Assembly (NCBI GenBank): GCA_031426215.1
Contig: JANPKU010000215.1
Coordinates: forward strand, 1 to 64,000
Direction: 5' to 3'
Length of the DNA stretch: 64,000 nt
DNA from: Sva-07 sp031426215
GTDB lineage: Bacteria; Actinomycetota; Acidimicrobiia; Acidimicrobiales; Ilumatobacteraceae
The translations under genes were made by a program, and so were the position numbers. The notes beneath the pieces were generated by a model. It ran no database searches. It worked only from the letters and a program-made list of their open reading frames with translations, and had not been told where the DNA came from. Of this stretch, positions 59,862 through 64,000 are shown in pieces (position 1 is the stretch's first letter; each line of letters opens with the position of its first letter).

Positions 59862-61567
59862 GCCATACCTCCGGTCGCGCCGTCGCGTTCTCGCCGGAAC
59901 TGGGCGAAGGTGAACACGAACACGATGGCGAACAGGACCCAGGCGAGCGCCGAGGCGTACCCCCGGTTGTTCTGTTTGAAGGCCTCGTTGTACAGGGCGA
60001 TCACCGGGGTCATGGTGGCGTTGTCCGGCCCGCCCGGTTGCGGAGTGGAGAGGATCCACACGATGTCGAACAGCTGCAGGGCCAGGATGGAGGTGGTGAT
60101 GAGGACGTAGAACGTGGTGTTGCGGAGCTGTGGCACCGTGATGCGTCGGAAGATCTTCCAGGTTCGGGCCCCGTCGATTTCGGCAGCCTCGTACAGCTCC
60201 TTCGGTATGCCCTGGTGACCGGCGAGGTACAGCACCGTGTTGAAGCCGAAGCTCATCCAGGCGAACACGATCACCATGGCCAGCAGCGCGGTGGAGTTGC
60301 TGCTCAGCCAGGCCTGCCCCTCGGCGGGGGCATCCACGAACGGCAGGATGTCACCGGCCCGTTTGATGATGTAGTTGATCCATCCGACGGTGGACTGGAA
60401 CAGCTGACCCCAGATGATGGCGACGCCGATCACTCCGGCCACCGACGGGATGAAGTAGATCGCCCGGAACACCTTGATGCCGCGCAGCTGCGAGGCCAGG
60501 ATGCTCGACAGGAACAGTGCCGGCAGCACCGCAAGCGGCACGGCCAGGACGAGGAAGATCAAGATGTTGCGAAGGGACAACCAGAACGTGACGTCGCGCG
60601 CTCCCAGCACCCAGTGCTGTCCGAACCAGTCGAGGTGCATGAGCACCTGGTACCCGGAGTTCAGGACCTCGCCGCCGGCGTTGGCGGTCGGTGAAGTGGC
60701 GACATCGATGCTGAGTGCCTGGATGTAGTTGTCGACGCCGACGAACGACCGGCTGGTTCCTGTGGTCTTCCAGTCGTAGAAGCTGACCACCAGCGAGAAG
60801 ATGACGGGGCCGGCGAAGAAGAAGAGGAACCCGAGCAGGTTCGGCGACAGGAAGGCGAGCCCGGTGAGGGCCCGTTCGGTGCTGGCGGTGGTGCCGAACA
60901 CTCGCCCGACGTCGCGCTGCCACATGAATCGAGTTGCGGCCAGCGAGGCGATGGCCAGCACCAACGACGCAATCGTGACCGGCTGCACGATGCGTTCGAA
61001 GAACGTCGACAGCATCCCGCTCGGGTCGGCCGCGATCACGAACCACACGAATCCGAGTCCGGCGATCACCCACCCCGCTTTGCGAAGCTGCTTCGGGCCC
61101 CGGGCTGCCGGCTTGTTCGCCGCGATCTGGCCGGCCACGAGTACCCAGATCAATCCGACGGCGATCACGAGGAACGGGACGAACGCCTTGCTGAAGCCCG
61201 TCCCGAGCTTTCCGATGCCCGTGAAGCCGCCCAGTTGATGGACGACCGCGACCACCGCCACGACGAAGGTCAGATAGTTGACGACCAGCGACACCGTGCG
61301 GCCCCAACGCCGGCGTTGAGCGACACCGAACGCTGCCGCAGCGTGGGCGACGAAGCTCGCGATGGCGAAGAATCTGAGGAAGATGCCAATCGTGGCCGGG
61401 AGTTCCTCGTCTCCCGTGCGGCTCGCCAGCAACATCATCACAACAGCGGCGGCGGCGCCGACGATGTGCCAGAAGAACACGAGCCGCAAGCCGGGGGTCA
61501 TGCCCTTCTCGGCCTGGGCTCCGCCGACGGTCGCGGTGTCGCGTTCCATCGTGGTCGGATCGGTCAT
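59858..61567 (-). CDS. sugar ABC transporter permease, MalF type, with extra N-terminal membrane domain
   Basis: This 569-residue membrane protein has a C-terminal MalF-type permease (~235-560; FLSPNLLGFLFFFAGPVIFS, EAA loop IPKELYEAAEIDGARTWKIF). It is preceded by about six additional helices (~25-215), for example VFFWHIVGAAAAVVMMLLAS and LVVNYLTFVVAVVAVVHQLG. A periplasmic stretch of ~60 residues follows the first core helix (VDNYIQALSIDVATSP). The extra N-terminal domain is not seen in standard MalF homologues of this class. A terminator and palindrome separate it from the binding-protein gene. Confidence 0.88.
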   Translation of the reverse strand: MTDPTTMERDTATVGGAQAEKGMTPGLRLVFFWHIVGAAAAVVMMLLASRTGDEELPATIGIFLRFFAIASFVAHAAAAFGVAQRRRWGRTVSLVVNYLTFVVAVVAVVHQLGGFTGIGKLGTGFSKAFVPFLVIAVGLIWVLVAGQIAANKPAARGPKQLRKAGWVIAGLGFVWFVIAADPSGMLSTFFERIVQPVTIASLVLAIASLAATRFMWQRDVGRVFGTTASTERALTGLAFLSPNLLGFLFFFAGPVIFSLVVSFYDWKTTGTSRSFVGVDNYIQALSIDVATSPTANAGGEVLNSGYQVLMHLDWFGQHWVLGARDVTFWLSLRNILIFLVLAVPLAVLPALFLSSILASQLRGIKVFRAIYFIPSVAGVIGVAIIWGQLFQSTVGWINYIIKRAGDILPFVDAPAEGQAWLSSNSTALLAMVIVFAWMSFGFNTVLYLAGHQGIPKELYEAAEIDGARTWKIFRRITVPQLRNTTFYVLITTSILALQLFDIVWILSTPQPGGPDNATMTPVIALYNEAFKQNNRGYASALAWVLFAIVFVFTFAQFRRERDGATGGMA

Positions 61568-61593
61568 CAGGCACCCCCTCGTGCGAACTCGGA

Positions 61594-61611
61594 GCTCACC
61601 TCGAGGTGAGC
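61594..61611. promoter_or_regulatory. perfect 18-bp palindrome, candidate operator
   Basis: GCTCACCTCGAGGTGAGC is a perfect palindrome with a central CG, 27 nt before the MalF-type permease start and directly beside a run of six A (61614-61619). Its form suits a LacI/GntR-type repressor site. As RNA it could also form a hairpin with a small loop. Confidence 0.45.
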
Positions 61612-61613
61612 AG

Positions 61614-61668
61614 AAAAAACGGTGACCGAGTCACGGTCCGAGCCGGGGCTGACGCCCCGACTCGGACC
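61614..61668 (-). terminator. intrinsic terminator/attenuator after the sugar-binding protein gene
   Basis: Reading the minus strand after the stop at 61685, a strong hairpin comes first (GGTCCGAG 61635-61642 with CTCGGACC 61661-61668, inner CGGGGC/GCCCCG). GTGAC-TCG-GTCAC (61622-61634) follows, then CG and six T (61614-61619). It would lower expression of the permeases relative to the binding protein, as is usual in such operons. Confidence 0.7.
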
Positions 61669-61684
61669 GGACACGGATGTGACG

Positions 61685-63067
61685 TCAGCTGTTGAACGCT
61701 GCTGCCGTCTCGTCGCAGATCTTGGCCTCGTAGTCCTCGATGGTACGAGTGCCGTTGATCACGGCGGTCACTGCGTCGTTCATCGCGGTGTCGAACGTCG
61801 GCCAGTCGCCGGCCCACAGTGGGCCTTCAGCGGTGGGCGAGTCCTGCAGTCCGTTGATGAACGCCTGGTTGTTCTCCGGCGGGGTGTAGCCGAGGAACGC
61901 ATCGATCGCCGCGTCGCTCTGGCGGCTCGGGATGTTCGCTCCGAGCTCGCTGATCGCCGACTGCGTCTCTGCGCTGGTCAACTCCTGGACCAACTTCCAT
62001 GCCTCTTCGGGGTGCTCGGTGTTGGCGTTCACCACGTAGGCGCCCCAGAACAACCAGTTGCCCTGCGTGCCACCGGTGCCCGTGGGCAGCTCGACGACGT
62101 CCCAGTTGAACGGGACATCGGCACGGGCGCCAGGTGTTGCCCAGCGGCCGTTGGTGAACATGCCAACGGTGCCGGCCTTCCACGGCGGCTCGCCGTCCTC
62201 GCCGAACGGAACGGCCAGATCAGCACCGAAGATGTCGACGGCCTGCTGGAGACCGGCGATCGACTCGGGCGTGTCGAGCGCACAGGCTGTGCGATCCTCG
62301 TTGAAGAACCCACCGCCGGCAGCGTTCATGAACGCTCCGTAGTTGGCCCACCAGCTGTTCATCGCGAAGCCCTTGTTGGCCCCGCCGAGCTCGGTCACCT
62401 TGGCGGCGACTTCCTCGAATGCCTCCCAGTCCCACTCACCGGCTGCGGCGAGCGCACGCGGGTCATCAGCACCGGCCTCGGCGATGAGGTCGTTGTTGAG
62501 GTACAGCGCGAACGTCGACACGTCACGGGGCAGACCCCACAGCTTGTCGCCGGGCGCTCCCGCTTCGGGATCGTAGGTCAGGTGGTACATCGTCTCCGGG
62601 TAGAACTCGCTCAGGTCGAAGCCGTCGGCCGTCGCCATTTCGTTCAGGTCGAGGATCAAGCCTTCCTGCTGGAAGCGGGCGATGTCGGTGCCGGGAATCC
62701 AGAACACGTCGGGGGCGGTGCCGTTGGCGATCTCGGTGACCAGCTGGTCTTGGTACGGCGAGCCCTCGTTCGTGCCGGGCTCGTAGCTCAGCGCGAATCC
62801 GTCGTTGGCGGCGTCGATCTCGTCGCTGATGCTGCCGTACAGCTCGGCCTCGGCGTCATTGTCAGGACGGGTGCGCCAACGGATCTCGATACCGCTTGCG
62901 TCGCCGCCTTCTGTGGCATCGGTGCCCTCGGTAGCCGGGGCATCGGTGCCCTCGGCTGCTGGCGCATCGCTGCCCTCGGTGGTCCCGCTGTCATCGTCGC
63001 TGCCACAGGCAGCCGCGACCAGCGAGAGTGTGACCGCAGCTGCGGCCACCCTTCCTAGCTTCCTCAC
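61685..63067 (-). CDS. sugar ABC transporter substrate-binding lipoprotein
   Basis: This 460-residue extracytoplasmic solute-binding protein (family 1, MalE-like) has lipobox LVAAAC (Cys ~21). An acidic linker carries repeated GTDAPA/TEGTDA units (~25-58). The binding domain has IEIRWRTRPDNDAEAELY, YQDQLVTEIANGTAPDVFWI, KLWGLPRDVSTFALYLNND and WLFWGAYVVNANTEHPEEAW. GTG 63067 has a strong GAGGGAGGG ribosome-binding site. It is the first structural gene of the sugar operon, after the DeoR-type regulator. Confidence 0.92.
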   Translation of the reverse strand: MRKLGRVAAAAVTLSLVAAACGSDDDSGTTEGSDAPAAEGTDAPATEGTDATEGGDASGIEIRWRTRPDNDAEAELYGSISDEIDAANDGFALSYEPGTNEGSPYQDQLVTEIANGTAPDVFWIPGTDIARFQQEGLILDLNEMATADGFDLSEFYPETMYHLTYDPEAGAPGDKLWGLPRDVSTFALYLNNDLIAEAGADDPRALAAAGEWDWEAFEEVAAKVTELGGANKGFAMNSWWANYGAFMNAAGGGFFNEDRTACALDTPESIAGLQQAVDIFGADLAVPFGEDGEPPWKAGTVGMFTNGRWATPGARADVPFNWDVVELPTGTGGTQGNWLFWGAYVVNANTEHPEEAWKLVQELTSAETQSAISELGANIPSRQSDAAIDAFLGYTPPENNQAFINGLQDSPTAEGPLWAGDWPTFDTAMNDAVTAVINGTRTIEDYEAKICDETAAAFNS

Positions 63068-63087
63068 GTTGTTCCCTCCCTCTCGAA

Positions 63088-63133
63088 GCGCACGTGGTGC
63101 GCTCCATCTTCCGGTTCGTTTCGAACGAACCGG
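63088..63133. promoter_or_regulatory. two perfect palindromes between the DeoR regulator and the binding-protein gene
   Basis: GCGCAC-GTG-GTGCGC (63088-63102) and CCGGTTCGTT-TCG-AACGAACCGG (63111-63133) are both perfect. They occupy the ~105-nt gap upstream of the sugar-binding protein. Each could be an operator; the larger could also terminate the regulator transcript. Confidence 0.45.
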
Positions 63134-63172
63134 TCTGTCATCCGGATGGTTCCGGACGTTCTCGTGTCGACG

Positions 63173-63976
63173 TCAGGCGACGATGACGTCGACACCGCGT
63201 TCTTTCAGCCAGGCGACGTCGGCGTCGCGCACGTCGCTGTCGGTGACGACCACGTCGAGGTCGTCGATGGTGCAGACGCTCGCCAAGGTCTTGGTGCCGA
63301 TCTTCGAGCTGTCGGCGAGCACGACGCAGCGCTGCGACGCCTCGATCATGGCCCGCTTGACGTTGGCCTCGGGCAGGTTGACGTTGGTGACCCCGGCGCT
63401 CGGATGGATGCCGTTGCAGCCGAGGAAGACGGTGTCGACGCTGAGTGTTTTGAGGAACGACCCGGCGAGCGGGTCGACGAGCGAGTGCTGCTTGGGTCGA
63501 AGGGTGCCGCCGGTGACGACGATCGAGAAGCGAGGATGGGCGGCCTCGAGGGCGAGCGCGATGCTGATGCCGTTGGTGATCACGTTGAGTTCGCCGAGAT
63601 CACGGCGACCGACGAGTTGCGCTGCGAACGCCGCAGCGGTGGTACCGACGTCGACCAGGATCGATTCGCCGGTCGAGACCAGTTCGGCAGCCGCCTTCGC
63701 GATACGAAGCTTTTCGTCGGCGCGTTGCGTGGACACTTCTTCGAACGACTGCTCGCCTCGGGAACGGTTGAACGGCATGGCGCCACCGTGGACCCGCTGG
63801 ACGAGGCGCCGCTGCTCGAGCGCATCGAGATCGTTCCGGGCGGTGACGGTGCTGATGCCGAATCGATCGGACAGCTCTCGGACACGGACGAATCCCCGTT
63901 CGTTGAGGTACTCGTGGGTGCGCTGTTGGCGGACCTCAGCCGGCAAGTTTTCTTCGACATCGACACCCCCGATCAC
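63173..63976 (-). CDS. DeoR/GlpR-family transcriptional regulator
   Basis: This 267-residue repressor-type regulator has an N-terminal DeoR helix-turn-helix (RTHEYLNERGFVRVRELSDR, then FGISTVTARNDLDALEQRRL and the family motif VQRVHGGAM). The C-terminal sugar-phosphate isomerase-like sensor domain (~75-260) carries DVGTTAAAFAAQL, ITNGISIALAL and VVLADSSKIG. Such regulators sense phosphorylated sugars. It directly precedes the sugar importer/galT genes in the same orientation. GTG 63976 overlaps a CTTTC repeat; TTG 63946 is an alternative start. Confidence 0.87.
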   Translation of the reverse strand: MIGGVDVEENLPAEVRQQRTHEYLNERGFVRVRELSDRFGISTVTARNDLDALEQRRLVQRVHGGAMPFNRSRGEQSFEEVSTQRADEKLRIAKAAAELVSTGESILVDVGTTAAAFAAQLVGRRDLGELNVITNGISIALALEAAHPRFSIVVTGGTLRPKQHSLVDPLAGSFLKTLSVDTVFLGCNGIHPSAGVTNVNLPEANVKRAMIEASQRCVVLADSSKIGTKTLASVCTIDDLDVVVTDSDVRDADVAWLKERGVDVIVA

Positions 63977-64000
63977 TTTCGATATCTTTCACCATCTTTC
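63976..64000. promoter_or_regulatory. CTTTC direct repeats with exact 10-bp period, candidate DeoR-family operator
   Basis: CTTTC occurs at 63976-63980, 63986-63990 and 63996-64000, each separated by 5 nt, so all lie on one face of the helix. They sit immediately upstream of the DeoR-type gene. E. coli DeoR-family AgaR sites are built from repeated CTTTC, which makes autoregulation likely. The array may continue beyond the window. Confidence 0.55.

Noticed and set aside
61622..63058. 478-codon plus-strand open frame opposite the sugar-binding protein gene
   Set aside because: It runs antisense to a clear family-1 solute-binding protein. Its protein is rich in Val/Arg/Gly/Asp with no domain, as expected from the complementary strand of a GC-rich gene.
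1..64000. CRISPR arrays, tRNA/rRNA genes, insertion sequences and prophage genes
   Set aside because: No regularly spaced repeats with spacers, no T-loop/acceptor-stem combination and no transposase, integrase or capsid-like protein were seen.

Overview
The window is high-GC DNA, with many GTG starts and strong third-position GC bias, from an actinobacterium. The gene set (F420/LLM-type oxidoreductases, a DUF222/13E12 HNH gene, an ArsA-like ATPase pair, a DICT-GGDEF protein, class Ia ribonucleotide reductase, glutaminyl-tRNA synthetase and several family III CoA / CitE-like enzymes) best fits a heterotrophic, possibly marine, member of the Acidimicrobiia close to Ilumatobacter. That placement is an inference from gene content, because no rRNA or tRNA gene is present. 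It reads as ordinary chromosome: no phage, IS element, CRISPR array, origin or tRNA was recognised.

Layout. 0-5.6 kb: the 5' end of a DUF222/HNH gene with a LexA-like box, a SCO6745-family protein, divergent glnS, and a large secreted arylsulfotransferase-like protein. 5.6-13.6 kb: a beta-propeller lipoprotein, an LLM oxidoreductase, a small membrane protein, mscL, an SGNH-hydrolase lipoprotein, an ABC-F ATPase and a DICT-GGDEF cyclase. 13.6-19.2 kb: class I fumarase, then a coupled minus-strand set of thioredoxin-fold protein, hrpB helicase and TauE/SafE permease. 19.2-25.0 kb: a gene-poor stretch, an orphan FtsX-type permease next to the remnant of an AAA ATPase gene, an IF-2B-like protein and an AbiEi/DUF559 protein flanked by palindromic repeats.

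25.2-35.9 kb is the clearest functional unit. It is an eight-gene operon, most of whose genes overlap by 1-4 nt, encoding a nitrilase-type N-carbamoyl-beta-alanine amidohydrolase, dihydropyrimidinase, malonate-semialdehyde dehydrogenase, an LLM flavin/F420 oxidoreductase and a complete NMT1-type ABC importer. A class III aminotransferase of the beta-alanine type lies convergent to it. Together they would take up a pyrimidine or related ureide and carry dihydropyrimidine to beta-alanine, malonate semialdehyde and acetyl-CoA. No dihydropyrimidine dehydrogenase is present.

35.9-42.5 kb: dienelactone hydrolase, HAD hydrolase, acyl-CoA dehydrogenase, LOG protein, a lipoprotein and a secreted peptidase. 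42.5-46.4 kb: nrdAB behind a promoter with two well-formed NrdR boxes. 46.4-56.5 kb: family III CoA-transferase, HMG-CoA-lyase-like enzyme, a Get3/ArsA-like pair with complementary Walker A defects, serine hydrolase, a flippase-like membrane protein, and a MaoC / MutY / two CitE-like lyase group. 56.6-64 kb: a minus-strand sugar regulon (DeoR regulator, binding protein, two unusually elaborated permeases, ATPase, galT) with candidate operators and a terminator.

Several long, near-perfect intergenic palindromes recur at gene 3' ends. Two families are represented by 2 and 4 copies, and they are the least explained structure in the window.
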